From Candidatus Nitrosopumilus limneticus (GTDB taxonomy: Archaea > Thermoproteota > Nitrososphaeria > Nitrososphaerales > Nitrosopumilaceae), in assembly GCA_022117465.1 (NCBI GenBank), contig JAHCGZ010000004.1:62001-126000 (forward strand): 64,000 bases of DNA. The letters run 5' to 3'. The notes under the pieces were generated by a model. It was not told the DNA's origin. It saw nothing but the letters and a program-made list of their open reading frames with translations, and ran no database searches. Position numbers and translations under genes: made by a program. Positions 18,166-27,292 of the stretch are shown here, one piece after another. The first letter of the stretch is position 1. Each line of letters opens with the position of its first letter.

Positions 18166-18933
18166 ATGGCTCAAGTATCTAGTATTCCAGAGGAACAAGC
18201 ATCATTACCATTATCTGCATCAAAATCTATTCTTTTAAGAATTTCAAAATTTAATCCAGAATATGACAAATCAAGTAAATTTATGGAATTTACAATTACT
18301 TATAAAAAATGGACTACTGTATTAGAAGCAATACTTGATGTCAAAAAACATTTTGATCATTCAGTAGCTGTTCGTTATTCTTGTAGACAAGCCTCATGTG
18401 GTTCTTGTGGTATGTTGATTAATGGAAAACCTAGATTAGCATGCTTTACTAAAATTAGTGAATTAGATTCTGATGTTGTTACTGTTGAACCTATGAATAA
18501 TTTTCCCATAATTCGTGATTTAACCGTTAGATTTGAAAAATTATTTGAGTCACATCAAAAAATTAAACCCTATTTGATTCGTAATGACACTGAACTAGAA
18601 TCTGATGAAAGAGAATTTTTACAATCTCCTAAAGAATTAGAACAATACATACAATTTGCAAATTGTATTAAATGTGGTTTATGTAATTCTGCATGTCCAA
18701 CTATGGCTACTGATTCCTCGTTTGTAGGACCTCAGGCATTAGCACAGGCATATCGCTATGTTGCAGATAGTAGAGATAAAGGAAAAGATACTAGACTAAA
18801 CATAGTTGATGATTCTCACGGTATTTGGAGATGTCATTTTGCTGGTTCATGCAGTCAGGTATGTCCAAAAGGAGTTGATCCTGCTATGGGAATTCAATTC
18901 CTTAGAGGATATTTGTTAGGATTTAGAAGTTAA
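18166..18933 (+). CDS. sdhB: Succinate dehydrogenase iron-sulfur subunit
   Basis: 255 residues with three clusters: [2Fe-2S] C73, C78, C81, C93; [4Fe-4S] C167, C170, C173 and a later Cys; [3Fe-4S] using C177, C223, C229, C233 in mixed ligation as known for the family. The C-terminal CPKGVDP is typical. It carries electrons from SdhA to the anchors. It is last in the operon, and the end overlaps the convergent DUF59 gene by four bases. Confidence 0.96.
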   Translation: MAQVSSIPEEQASLPLSASKSILLRISKFNPEYDKSSKFMEFTITYKKWTTVLEAILDVKKHFDHSVAVRYSCRQASCGSCGMLINGKPRLACFTKISELDSDVVTVEPMNNFPIIRDLTVRFEKLFESHQKIKPYLIRNDTELESDEREFLQSPKELEQYIQFANCIKCGLCNSACPTMATDSSFVGPQALAQAYRYVADSRDKGKDTRLNIVDDSHGIWRCHFAGSCSQVCPKGVDPAMGIQFLRGYLLGFRS

Positions 18934-19274
18934 TCCGTTTTTTTTGGGAGTTGACTTATTTTTTTAGGATTTGGACTTTTGTTAACTTGATTGTTAATTT
19001 GTTCTGCCATAAAATGATTTGATACATTTACTTTGACATCATCTACACCATCCACTTTTAAAAGATTATCATGTACATCTTGACAAATTTTGAAACCAAA
19101 TACCGCTGGACAAAAAGGACTAGTTAGATGCAAATCTACCTTGACATTACTATCATTAATGTCAACTTCATCAATTAACTCCAATTCCACAATTGATGTA
19201 TTGATTTCAGGATCTACTATCTTTGATAATTCATCAAAAATTTTGACCCTAAGTAATTTGATATCTTGACTCAT
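18930..19274 (-). CDS. MIP18/DUF59 family protein (Fe-S assembly-type)
   Basis: 114 residues. DELSKIVDPEINTSIVELELI is the DUF59 signature, and LTSPFCPAVFGFKIC holds the conserved SPFCP cysteine. Relatives (SufT, PaaD, CIA2) act in Fe-S cluster assembly or delivery. The location next to sdhB is suggestive, though it lies on the opposite strand. It shares a symmetric TATA-like element with argH, so the two promoters face each other. Confidence 0.85.
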   Translation of the reverse strand: MSQDIKLLRVKIFDELSKIVDPEINTSIVELELIDEVDINDSNVKVDLHLTSPFCPAVFGFKICQDVHDNLLKVDGVDDVKVNVSNHFMAEQINNQVNKSPNPKKISQLPKKTD

Positions 19275-19292
19275 GTCGAAAAATCATTTATG

Positions 19293-19302
19293 CTATATAT
19301 AA
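19293..19302. promoter_or_regulatory. Bidirectional TATA element between DUF59 gene and argH
   Basis: CTATATATAA is centred 26 bases before the argH ATG (19323) and about 23 bases before the opposite-strand DUF59 ATG (19274). Both genes would start leaderless from one box. Inferred from spacing only. Confidence 0.5.
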
Positions 19303-19322
19303 CCATTTTAGAATTATAGGTG

Positions 19323-20780
19323 ATGTATCGTTCACGACTTGGTAATGATTTAAACAATATCACTTTGGATTATATTTCATCAATAGATGATGATTCTGAA
19401 ATTGCTTTGTATGATATCATAGGAAGTCAGGCTCATACAGTAATGTTACTTGAAAATAAAATTATAAATAGAAATGATGCAAAAAAAATTCTATCCTCTT
19501 TAGAAAGTCTAAAAAATGAAAAATTTAATTCTTCATCTGGAGCAGAAGATATTCATGAATTAATTGAATCACTTGTAATTAAAAAATCTGGTATGACAAG
19601 TGGTGGAAAAATGCACACCGCAAGATCTCGAAATGATCAAGTTGTTTTAGATATGAGAATGAAAATTAGAGATGACATTAATATTATTTGTAATTGTCTT
19701 TTAGATACCATTGAATCATTTGTATCTGTTTCAAAAAATCATCAAAAAACAATAATGCCCTTTTACACTCATCTTCAACAAGCTCAAGCCGGTTTGTTTT
19801 CTCATTATCTTTTAGCTCAAGCCGATACCCTGTCTAGAGACTTTCAACGCTTGTTTGATACTTTTAAAAGAATTAACTTAAGCCCTCTTGGAGCTGGACC
19901 TGTTGGAGGAACAAGTATCTCTATTGATAGACATAGTACTGCAAAAATGTTGGGCTTTGATGGACTTGTTGAAAATTCTCTTGATGCAACAAGTACACGT
20001 GATTTTGTCGCAGAATATGTTGCAATGATTTCAATTTTAATGACAAATCTAAGTAGAATTTCTGAAGATTTTATAATTTGGTCTACATCTGAATTTTCTT
20101 TTATTGAATTATCGGATGAATTTACATCACCATCAAGTGTAATGCCTCAAAAAAAGAATCCGGATATTTTAGAATTAACTAGAGGTAAAACTGCAGAAAT
20201 CATTGGCAATCTAACTGCAATTTTAACTACTATCAAAGGATTGGCTTCAGGTTACGGCCGTGATTTGCAACAAATTAAATCATCTATTTGGTCAACATCA
20301 AAAATATCTATCAGTGCATTATTAATTATAAAATCAATTGTTCTAACTATGAAAGTAAATGAAAAACAAATGAAAAAAATAACTGAATCCAGTAATCTAA
20401 TTGCATTGGATATTGCCGAGAAATTAGTAAAAGAAGAAATTCCATTTCGAGTGACTCACAAAATTGCAGGAGTTTTAGTTCAATTAGCACATAATTCTAA
20501 AAAACCAATTTCCAAACTCACTGCTTTGGAAATCAAAAAATCTGTAGTTGGAACTAATGTGGATCCTAAAATTGTCTCAAAAATTATCTCTACTACTAGT
20601 ATTATTTCATCTCTTGAGGATAGAAAATCATTTGGTTCTTCTGGATATGCTGAACAAAAAAGAATGATATCTGATAGAATTCAAAAAATCAATACTTGGA
20701 GATCTGATATGTCTCAAAGAGAAAATCAAATCAAATCATCTCTTAATGAACTCCAGAAAACAGTTAATCAGATTATCTGA
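19323..20780 (+). CDS. argH: Argininosuccinate lyase
   Basis: 485 residues from ATG 19323; a GTG one codon earlier is open, but the TATA spacing favours the ATG. It cleaves argininosuccinate to arginine and fumarate. The fumarase/aspartase signature SSVMPQKKNPD near residue 275 and TARSRNDQV near 100 are intact, as is HLQQAQ. Length is normal. Monocistronic. No other arginine genes in the window. Confidence 0.96.
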   Translation: MYRSRLGNDLNNITLDYISSIDDDSEIALYDIIGSQAHTVMLLENKIINRNDAKKILSSLESLKNEKFNSSSGAEDIHELIESLVIKKSGMTSGGKMHTARSRNDQVVLDMRMKIRDDINIICNCLLDTIESFVSVSKNHQKTIMPFYTHLQQAQAGLFSHYLLAQADTLSRDFQRLFDTFKRINLSPLGAGPVGGTSISIDRHSTAKMLGFDGLVENSLDATSTRDFVAEYVAMISILMTNLSRISEDFIIWSTSEFSFIELSDEFTSPSSVMPQKKNPDILELTRGKTAEIIGNLTAILTTIKGLASGYGRDLQQIKSSIWSTSKISISALLIIKSIVLTMKVNEKQMKKITESSNLIALDIAEKLVKEEIPFRVTHKIAGVLVQLAHNSKKPISKLTALEIKKSVVGTNVDPKIVSKIISTTSIISSLEDRKSFGSSGYAEQKRMISDRIQKINTWRSDMSQRENQIKSSLNELQKTVNQII

Positions 20781-20795
20781 CTAATACAAAAGTGG

Positions 20796-20869
20796 CGGGT
20801 CTAGAGGGATTCGAACCCTCGACAACCGGATTAAAAGTCCGGTGCGCTACCTGGCTGCGCCATAGACCC
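20796..20869 (-). tRNA. tRNA-Lys(UUU)
   Basis: Reverse strand: acceptor GGGTCTA/TAGACCC, discriminator G, anticodon loop CTTTTAA (UUU), T-arm GAGGG-TTCGAAT-CCCTC. The next bases on that strand are CCA (to 20793), so CCA is genome-encoded. No intron. Confidence 0.95.
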
Positions 20870-20965
20870 ACAAAAAAAATTATTCTCGTGTATAATTTAG
20901 TCTTTTACAAATTCATATTTTATGTCAGAAACTTTTAATCTAGGATTTTGATTCATAGTACTAGT

Positions 20966-21040
20966 GCCCTTGTAGTATAGTCCGGTCTAGAATTCGACCC
21001 TGTCACGGTTGAGACGCGTGTTCAAATCCCGCCGAGGGCG
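20966..21040 (+). tRNA. tRNA-Asp(GUC)
   Basis: Acceptor GCCCTTG/CGAGGGC, discriminator G, anticodon stem CGACC/GGTTG with loop CTGTCAC (GUC). CCA follows at 21041-21043. The T stem GCGTG/CCCGC has a U-C mismatch in its fourth pair. Intronless. Confidence 0.92.
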
Positions 21041-21147
21041 CCATTATTTCTAATTATTTTAGTAGATCATATTTATTTGAATTTTAAATTATTTTTAAGA
21101 TATTTCTTACACGAATATTAAAATTCAGGGAATTTTAGATAAATTTA

Positions 21148-21864
21148 TTGTCTAAAGAGGAAAAAGAATATGAAATAGACGCAAAAACTATAGAAGAAAC
21201 TAAATCTGAAGAACCATCAACTGAAGAAATTAAAAAAGTTGATCAAGTAAAAATTGAAGCAGAATCAAAATCTGCTCAAGAAGCAGCAGCTAAAGTAGAG
21301 ATGAATCTAAAAGCAGTTGCTGAGGCAGAAGCTGCGCTAAAACTTGCCCTTGAAAAAGCAAATGCAGCAAGAGCAGAATTAGAGAAAGCAGCAGAACAGG
21401 AATACAAAATAATTGCTGCTGAAGTTAAAGCAGATACTGCAAAAAAAGCAGATTTTACATTCAACCGAGGGGGTGAAGAAATTTTTAGAAGAGATATGAG
21501 TGAGCCTGAATTTTGGTTAGATAAGAAAGATAGATTCCCAAGACCTATACTTTCAGCAGAAGAACAAGAATTTATTACAAGAAAAGCTGAGACGCCTCAG
21601 GATCAAACTCCACAATATAATCCACAACATGTTCTTAGTCCAGAATATGGGGGTGTTTCAAATTATGAACGTGGTGTAGATTCTTTCTTAGATGAATTAA
21701 AAGATAAACTTGCTAAATTAAAAAAAGATCCTGAATCAACTAAAAAGCAAATACATGCAATAGAAAATGAAATTACTTATTTGGAATCGATACATGAAAA
21801 TTATTATATTGGAATGAATGTTTTTCGAACTGCAAAAGGCGGAAGGAATAAAATTAATGCATAG
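21148..21864 (+). CDS. Coiled-coil protein, unknown
   Basis: 238 residues. TTG start, the only one possible after an in-frame stop 12 bases upstream; an A/T box about 29 bases before it supports a leaderless message. Residues 30-100 form a highly charged Ala/Glu/Lys coiled coil. A compact, conserved-looking middle follows (FRRDMSEPEFWLDKKDRFPRP), and a second helical pair ends the protein (FLDELKDKLAKLKKDPEST). No family recognised. It lies 15 bases before the HemA-like gene on the same strand, so the two are probably co-transcribed. Confidence 0.75.
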   Translation: MSKEEKEYEIDAKTIEETKSEEPSTEEIKKVDQVKIEAESKSAQEAAAKVEMNLKAVAEAEAALKLALEKANAARAELEKAAEQEYKIIAAEVKADTAKKADFTFNRGGEEIFRRDMSEPEFWLDKKDRFPRPILSAEEQEFITRKAETPQDQTPQYNPQHVLSPEYGGVSNYERGVDSFLDELKDKLAKLKKDPESTKKQIHAIENEITYLESIHENYYIGMNVFRTAKGGRNKINA

Positions 21865-21879
21865 GTTTGGTATGATTAA

Positions 21880-22956
21880 ATGAATCATGTAATTTTTGAT
21901 GTAATGAATGCTAGAGTAACTTACAAAAACGTTCCAATTCATGAATTATCTAAATTTGCTTTCAAAAATGTTGAAGAAGCAGCCAAGACATTTAAAAAAA
22001 TTCCTGGTGTTGATGAATGTATAATTATTCAAACTGCAAGTAGAGTTGAAATTTTTACTGTTAGTAATACTGAAACTATTGATTCTCCTGATGCAAGAAG
22101 AATTGAAGGTAAAACTCTCATTTTAAATCAAGTTAAAAATACTTGGATTTCTTTAACTGGATTAAAACAAATTGATATTGATCACTTTGATCAAACGATT
22201 GAAGTTTACAAAAGTGATGATGTTTATCTTAATCTTTTAAGATTAGGGTCTGGCATTGATTCATTTGTTATTGGTAAACCTGAAGTATTTGATGAAATTG
22301 TTCAATCATTATCTCATGCAAAATCCGTAGGTACATCAGGTACAGTTCTCAATAAATTATTTGAAAACGTAATTCGATTATCTACTATAATGAGAGATAC
22401 TACTGGAATTGCAAAAAATATTGTATCTCTTGGTGATACTGCAGTAAAATTAGTTGAAGAAAAAGCAGGTTTGGATCCAAAGAAAAAAGTATTGTTAATT
22501 GGTACTGGTAATCCTGCTGCTTTAGTTGCCAAATCTCTAAACAAAAAAGGAATCTTTTATGATGTAGCAAGTAGAAGTATTGAGCGTGCAACAGGATTCA
22601 CTGTTATTGTAGGTGGAACTCCTGTATCTTTTGATGATGTATTGTCGACATTTGATAAATATGATATAATTTTTGTCGCAACAACATCTGATTATTTTTT
22701 AATTACATTTGATAGAATTAGAATCGTAATGGAAGAAAAGAAAAAAGGTACATTGATTTTAGATTTATCTGATCCTAGAACTGTAGATGAGAGTATAACT
22801 GCTCTTCCTGGAATCAAATTACTATTTAGAGATCAAATTACTGAAATTTATGAAGAAAGTGTAAAAGATAGATCTACTATTGTTCCTGCAATAGAAAAAA
22901 TTATTGAAAAAGAATTACCTATATTATCTGCTAGAATGAGAAGATTAGATGCTTAG
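21880..22956 (+). CDS. HemA-like (glutamyl-tRNA reductase family) protein lacking catalytic Cys and His
   Basis: 358 residues, against about 400-430 for ordinary GluTR. The N-terminal domain (NARVTYKNVPIHELSKFAF), Rossmann start (VLLIGTGNPAALVAKSL) and tail keep the family plan. Yet the catalytic motif TCNR reads TASR (A53 in place of the nucleophile, S54 for Asn). The segment that holds the catalytic His in Methanopyrus GluTR has N118, and the GE(T/P)QI block reads GKPEV (K133). C47 lies six residues before A53 and is unlikely to substitute. The C-terminal dimerisation helix is short. It is therefore probably not a working reductase. It could be a regulatory or binding paralog, with a true HemA elsewhere. 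Upstream partner: the coiled-coil gene. Confidence 0.8.
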   Translation: MNHVIFDVMNARVTYKNVPIHELSKFAFKNVEEAAKTFKKIPGVDECIIIQTASRVEIFTVSNTETIDSPDARRIEGKTLILNQVKNTWISLTGLKQIDIDHFDQTIEVYKSDDVYLNLLRLGSGIDSFVIGKPEVFDEIVQSLSHAKSVGTSGTVLNKLFENVIRLSTIMRDTTGIAKNIVSLGDTAVKLVEEKAGLDPKKKVLLIGTGNPAALVAKSLNKKGIFYDVASRSIERATGFTVIVGGTPVSFDDVLSTFDKYDIIFVATTSDYFLITFDRIRIVMEEKKKGTLILDLSDPRTVDESITALPGIKLLFRDQITEIYEESVKDRSTIVPAIEKIIEKELPILSARMRRLDA

Positions 22957-22960
22957 TATT

Positions 22961-23125
22961 TTATTTTTGTTTTCTTATTAGAAACTGAATTAACGCTTCT
23001 TTTGAATAATCAATTCCGTGAACTTCTTCAGTATGAATTCTAAAATCTTGTATCACTTTTTCTTGTTCCCCCTCTGCTTTAAAATTACACTCAAAACCAT
23101 AATCATTGCACTTTAGTATCGGCAT
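22961..23125 (-). CDS. DUF1059-type small protein
   Basis: 54 residues, from ATG 23125 to a TAA ending at 22961. MPILKCNDYGFECNF then HTEEVHGID matches the DUF1059 pattern of paired cysteines (C-x6-C) and an H-x4-HG end. The stop lies four bases past the convergent HemA-like stop. Function of the family is not known. The cysteines could bind metal. Confidence 0.7.
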   Translation of the reverse strand: MPILKCNDYGFECNFKAEGEQEKVIQDFRIHTEEVHGIDYSKEALIQFLIRKQK

Positions 23126-23201
23126 ATTTTTGTGAAAATTATATCCGTATAAAAATTAAGATATTTTTAATTTTATGATACTATTATAAAAAAAATAAAT
23201 T

Positions 23202-24044
23202 TTATCCGTAAGATTCGTATTTAATTCCAAAACTACCGTCAGATTTCTTTTCATGTTCTGTGACAAAACCTTGCGGACCTAAATGATCAATTACGCCGTC
23301 AATTGTACCTTGATAGCCACAAATGTAGATAATTGTATTTTCTGGAGTCAATTTCTCGCCAACCATCTCTTCAATTGGTGATAAGCCTGTTTTTTTATCT
23401 GGTTTAAAAAATGATTCAACTCTACCTACATGACCGTTCCAAGATCTGTTAAAGAATTCTTTTGGTCTACTTATTGCTGCCCTATATCTAAAATTCCATT
23501 TATCTTTTCCTTTTTTCTCACTTTCTAATTCCATATCTGTTAAGAGACGTTTGTAGCTTAATTCATCAATATAACTTGCACCATGCAAAATTATAATTTC
23601 TCTGGTATCATTAGTATCGTGGAAATGTTTTGCAAATGCAATAAATGGCGCTAAACCAGTTCCTCCACCTACACAAATTACTCTTCTATTATCTTTTTGA
23701 CCGTTATGTAATTTATCGCTAATCAGTAATGCTGCTCCTGTTGGATCCCCCAGCATAACCTCATCACCAACACTTAGATAAAATAATTCAGTTGTTACTC
23801 GTCCAGGAAGTGGTTTTCTAACCCATCGAATTACAAATTCAAAATAATCTCTATTTTCAGCATGTGATGCAATTGAATATGCTCTTCTAACTATTTTTTT
23901 TTCTGCTGGAATTGGAAGACCAATTGTTAAAAATTGCCCAGTTCTGTATTCTGGCATTCCATTTTCTGGAACCAATCGTATAATAACAAGATCCTCTTTT
24001 ATTAATTCTCTGTAGACAACCTTTGCCTTCATTTCAGTAACCAT
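23202..24044 (-). CDS. FAD/NAD(P)H oxidoreductase, ferredoxin-NADP reductase family (copy 2)
   Basis: 280 residues, paralog of the gene at 12.1-13.0 kb. Same RAYSIAS FAD motif, GGGTGLAPFIAFAK nucleotide motif, CGYQGTIDGVIDHL block and YESYG end. Differences gather around the FAD-proximal loop (LSVGDEVMLGDPTGAAL against SAKEGDEILWLKPTGRAL). It is single-gene, with an A/T box like that of copy 1. Two copies so alike suggest distinct partners or regulation rather than different chemistry. Confidence 0.87.
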   Translation of the reverse strand: MVTEMKAKVVYRELIKEDLVIIRLVPENGMPEYRTGQFLTIGLPIPAEKKIVRRAYSIASHAENRDYFEFVIRWVRKPLPGRVTTELFYLSVGDEVMLGDPTGAALLISDKLHNGQKDNRRVICVGGGTGLAPFIAFAKHFHDTNDTREIIILHGASYIDELSYKRLLTDMELESEKKGKDKWNFRYRAAISRPKEFFNRSWNGHVGRVESFFKPDKKTGLSPIEEMVGEKLTPENTIIYICGYQGTIDGVIDHLGPQGFVTEHEKKSDGSFGIKYESYG

Positions 24045-24123
24045 ACAACGATGTTTCCCGTTACTTTGGTTAAATATATTTCTCTTATAAAATAATCCTA
24101 ATATTGATTTAATTACTAAAATT

Positions 24124-24921
24124 CTAATTAATTTGAGACATTATTTCATCAAGAATTTTTTGATTTGCTGCAGCAATGAATGAAACTCTTGTTTCATAAC
24201 TTAAATCTGCATCTAGTTGATTCAAATTTGCATCTAATAGTAAGCCTCCTGCCTCTTTCACAATGATACATCCTGCGGCAATATCTTGAATTCTAATTTT
24301 ATCTCTAAAGTCAATAAAAACATCCATTAAACCTCTTGCAAACAACGCCATTTCTAATGCATTAGCTCCAAAATGTCTTGTATGATTATGATTTTGAAAT
24401 ATTCGAGTCATTCTTTGCATTAATTCATTAGATGCACCAGATGTGTTTATCCCAATGATTTTGTAGATTGGTTCTTTTTGTTGAACTTTAATTTGTTTTT
24501 TATTTAAAAATGCACCTTTGTTTTTTGAAGCCCAGTACATATCTCCATTTGTTAAATCTGTTATTACACCATCTGTAATTGAACTAAGTTTATTTTCTGT
24601 TGCAAATGCCAATGAACTACAAAAAAATGGTACTCCACGTACTGCATTAGCAGAACCATCAATTGCATCCATTATGATGTATCCTTTCGGGTTATCTGAT
24701 AATTCAACTCTACCACATTCTTCACCTAACACAACACATTGAAAATTAATTTCTTTTAGATAATCTAAAACAGTTTTTTCAGCAATTATGTCGATATTTC
24801 TTGAGATATCTCCTCCTGCACCTCTTCCAAAATCTCCTGCAGCATCATCTGTTCCTGCAAGATCTTTTACATTTTTATAAATTTGATTTGAAGCTTCACG
24901 AAGAATTTCTATAATTTCCAT
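24124..24921 (-). CDS. Inositol monophosphatase/FBPase IV-family phosphatase
   Basis: 265 residues. Metal sites: GEECGRVE near residue 78, DAIDGSANAVRG near 99-110 (the usual DPIDGT-type motif with Pro and Thr changed to Ala and Ser), and IQDIAAG near 225. Archaeal members hydrolyse inositol-1-phosphate, fructose-1,6-bisphosphate or both. Single gene on the minus strand. It could serve gluconeogenesis, since no other FBPase is seen here. Confidence 0.85.
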   Translation of the reverse strand: MEIIEILREASNQIYKNVKDLAGTDDAAGDFGRGAGGDISRNIDIIAEKTVLDYLKEINFQCVVLGEECGRVELSDNPKGYIIMDAIDGSANAVRGVPFFCSSLAFATENKLSSITDGVITDLTNGDMYWASKNKGAFLNKKQIKVQQKEPIYKIIGINTSGASNELMQRMTRIFQNHNHTRHFGANALEMALFARGLMDVFIDFRDKIRIQDIAAGCIIVKEAGGLLLDANLNQLDADLSYETRVSFIAAANQKILDEIMSQIN

Positions 24922-25004
24922 AAAAAAATAATTTTTCTTTCGTAATTTAAGTGAAGAAACTTTTTATTTTGAAAGCATAAATAACAACAAATTGGATTGT
25001 GTTC

Positions 25005-26126
25005 ATGAGTGGAAAGGATGAATCAATTTTTAGTAAAAGTGCATTAATGGGAACTAAACCTGGAAAACAAATCATAAAACAAGGTTTGTTTAAATCAAAA
25101 GGTTTCCAACAATTTAATCATTATAAACAGGAAGCAGAAGATGAATTTCCTGCATTTGCTCAAAGATTTGCAAAAAATCTTTTTGATCAAATTAATTCAG
25201 ATGATTCTCCAAATACAACTCAACAACAATTTGCAGAAGAAGTTGGTTCTGCAGAAATTATTTTAAATTCTTCTGAAATTGAGCCTATAAAATCTAAATT
25301 GCAAGACTTTGACACTTTACATGATAGGGTTCTTAGAATTTTAAATTCAAATTTTGTCAAAATGACATTTCCTGTATTTAATGGTCTTTTTGATGCATCC
25401 ACAGATTATTTTAATGATGACAAAAATACTACAATGAGACAAGATATTGTTGATGGTCATATTATTGCAATTGATCTTAGTGAACCAATGGATAGAATTG
25501 TAGACAAAGATGAAGATTTAGAATATTTGGATGATTACAAATTGATGAATCCATATATTTTGAAACTTGCTAGAGAAAAAATCTCAAAGGGTGGAGATGA
25601 TGTCCTTAAACAATTTGAAGAAGGTTTCAAGCAAGCAAGAATTGGACAATATCTTGATACAAAATTAAAGGATAAACCTACAGAAATTACAAAAGAAGAA
25701 TTAGTTGAAAGTTACAAAAAATATCGTTCGGTAATGGGTACTGCTGGTAGAAATATGGCATTGAATCGTGCACCACTAGCTGATATTTTTTACACTGGAA
25801 TGGCAAAAGCAGCTGAATCTGTTGGATGTGGAAATGAAATTGAAGATAGTATTAGAGATAGAGCAGCAAAAATTCCTTCTTGGCCATTATTTTATTCATT
25901 AAAAATGAATGATGTAAAAAGTGGATTTGAAGAAACAATGCATCACAGTCAATCATATTTACGTGAAGCAAGAGATGCTCTTGAGAAACTACCTGAAAAA
26001 TTTTCACATACAAAGTTCTTAGAATTTTTATTTCTAACCGTTGAACATTATAATGAATTTTGGTATAAAAAATTACAAGAAAAAAACATCTGGTCAGATT
26101 TGAACAAAAATCTTCCAACTAAGTGA
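25005..26126 (+). CDS. Conserved helical protein of unknown function before rfcL
   Basis: 373 residues from ATG 25005. A GTG two codons earlier is open, but an A/T box (about 24972-24984) lies 26 bases before the ATG. No recognised domain. Mostly alpha-helical and charged, with a KPGKQIIKQGLFKSKGFQQF basic start and a C-terminal stretch rich in His and aromatic residues. There is no cysteine-rich or membrane part. The stop overlaps the GTG alternative of rfcL by three bases, so co-translation with the clamp loader is likely. A replication role is inference from position. Confidence 0.7.
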   Translation: MSGKDESIFSKSALMGTKPGKQIIKQGLFKSKGFQQFNHYKQEAEDEFPAFAQRFAKNLFDQINSDDSPNTTQQQFAEEVGSAEIILNSSEIEPIKSKLQDFDTLHDRVLRILNSNFVKMTFPVFNGLFDASTDYFNDDKNTTMRQDIVDGHIIAIDLSEPMDRIVDKDEDLEYLDDYKLMNPYILKLAREKISKGGDDVLKQFEEGFKQARIGQYLDTKLKDKPTEITKEELVESYKKYRSVMGTAGRNMALNRAPLADIFYTGMAKAAESVGCGNEIEDSIRDRAAKIPSWPLFYSLKMNDVKSGFEETMHHSQSYLREARDALEKLPEKFSHTKFLEFLFLTVEHYNEFWYKKLQEKNIWSDLNKNLPTK

Positions 26127-26134
26127 TAAAATTG

Positions 26135-27292
26135 ATGTGGTCTGAAAAATATCGACCTCAGAAGATTTCTGATATGTTGGGTAATGAGGAACCACGGGAA
26201 ACAATTATCCAATGGTTTGCAAAATGGAAAAAAGGAACAAAACCTCTTTTGATTGTTGGACCTCCTGGGATTGGGAAAACTACTATTGCATATCTTTTAG
26301 CAAAACAATTTGGTTATGACATGATTGGACTTAATGCCAGTGATGTCAGAAGTAAATCTAGAATTAATGAAATTCTTACACCTGTTTTAGGAAATGTCAG
26401 TGTTCTAGGAACTCCTATGATCTTTATTGATGAAGTTGATGGAATCCATGGTCGGGGAGATTATGGTGGTGCATCCGCACTTGTTGATATTTTAAACAAA
26501 CCTAATGTGCCTATTTTACTTGCAGCTAATTATGATGATTCAGATAAAATGCAAAGTATCAAAAAAGCAGTAACAACAATATCATTTAAAAAAATTCCAC
26601 CAAGATTATTGCGTGTTTATTTAGATAATATATTAAAAAAAGAAAATGAAAAACTTAGTCCTGGTTCTTTAATCAAAGTAATTGATAAATCAAGAGGAGA
26701 TATTCGTTCTATGATCAATCTCACTCAATCTCTGATAACAGGATTTAATCCTCAAACAGAAAATTTGTTTGAGATTCTAAATATTGAAAATGGAGTTAAT
26801 GCATTTTTCAAAGCAAACTCCATTGAGGAAGCTAGAGGTGTTTTATATTCAATACAAATTGATCCTAGAGAAAAAATTAATGCGTTTTATTCTAGTATCG
26901 TGACTAGTGATTTAGATAATGTTTCACTTGCAAAATATTTAGAAATTATTTCTAATGCCGATATGTTATTTGGAAAAATTATGAAAACACAAAATTGGAG
27001 ATTGTTGCGCTATCTTAATGATATTTTAATTAATTTATATCAAAAGGATGATAGAGTACGATATTCTAAATATAATTTGTCATGGCATTTACTTAATAGA
27101 ATTCGTTGGGACAGTGCAAAAATTCAATTATTATCTTCTCTAATGGCAAAAAAATTACATCAATCTTCAAGCTCATTTGTAACATTATGTATGCCATATC
27201 TTTTATTTTGTATTAAAAATAAAACTTTGGAATTAGAATTAGAAGAAACATTTGGTGATATTATTGATAAGGAAATTGAATTGATACAATGA
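26135..27292 (+). CDS. rfcL: Replication factor C large subunit
   Basis: 385 residues from ATG 26135, which gives the family start MWSEKYRP; a GTG at 26123 overlapping the upstream stop is also open and would add four residues. Walker A is GPPGIGKT and Walker B is MIFIDEVDGI, followed by RGDYGGASAL and a C-terminal collar domain (RYSKYNLSWHLL). It loads PCNA together with RfcS. The usual C-terminal PIP box is not obvious. Three-gene operon: unknown helical protein, rfcL, Cys-rich protein. Confidence 0.93.
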   Translation: MWSEKYRPQKISDMLGNEEPRETIIQWFAKWKKGTKPLLIVGPPGIGKTTIAYLLAKQFGYDMIGLNASDVRSKSRINEILTPVLGNVSVLGTPMIFIDEVDGIHGRGDYGGASALVDILNKPNVPILLAANYDDSDKMQSIKKAVTTISFKKIPPRLLRVYLDNILKKENEKLSPGSLIKVIDKSRGDIRSMINLTQSLITGFNPQTENLFEILNIENGVNAFFKANSIEEARGVLYSIQIDPREKINAFYSSIVTSDLDNVSLAKYLEIISNADMLFGKIMKTQNWRLLRYLNDILINLYQKDDRVRYSKYNLSWHLLNRIRWDSAKIQLLSSLMAKKLHQSSSSFVTLCMPYLLFCIKNKTLELELEETFGDIIDKEIELIQ

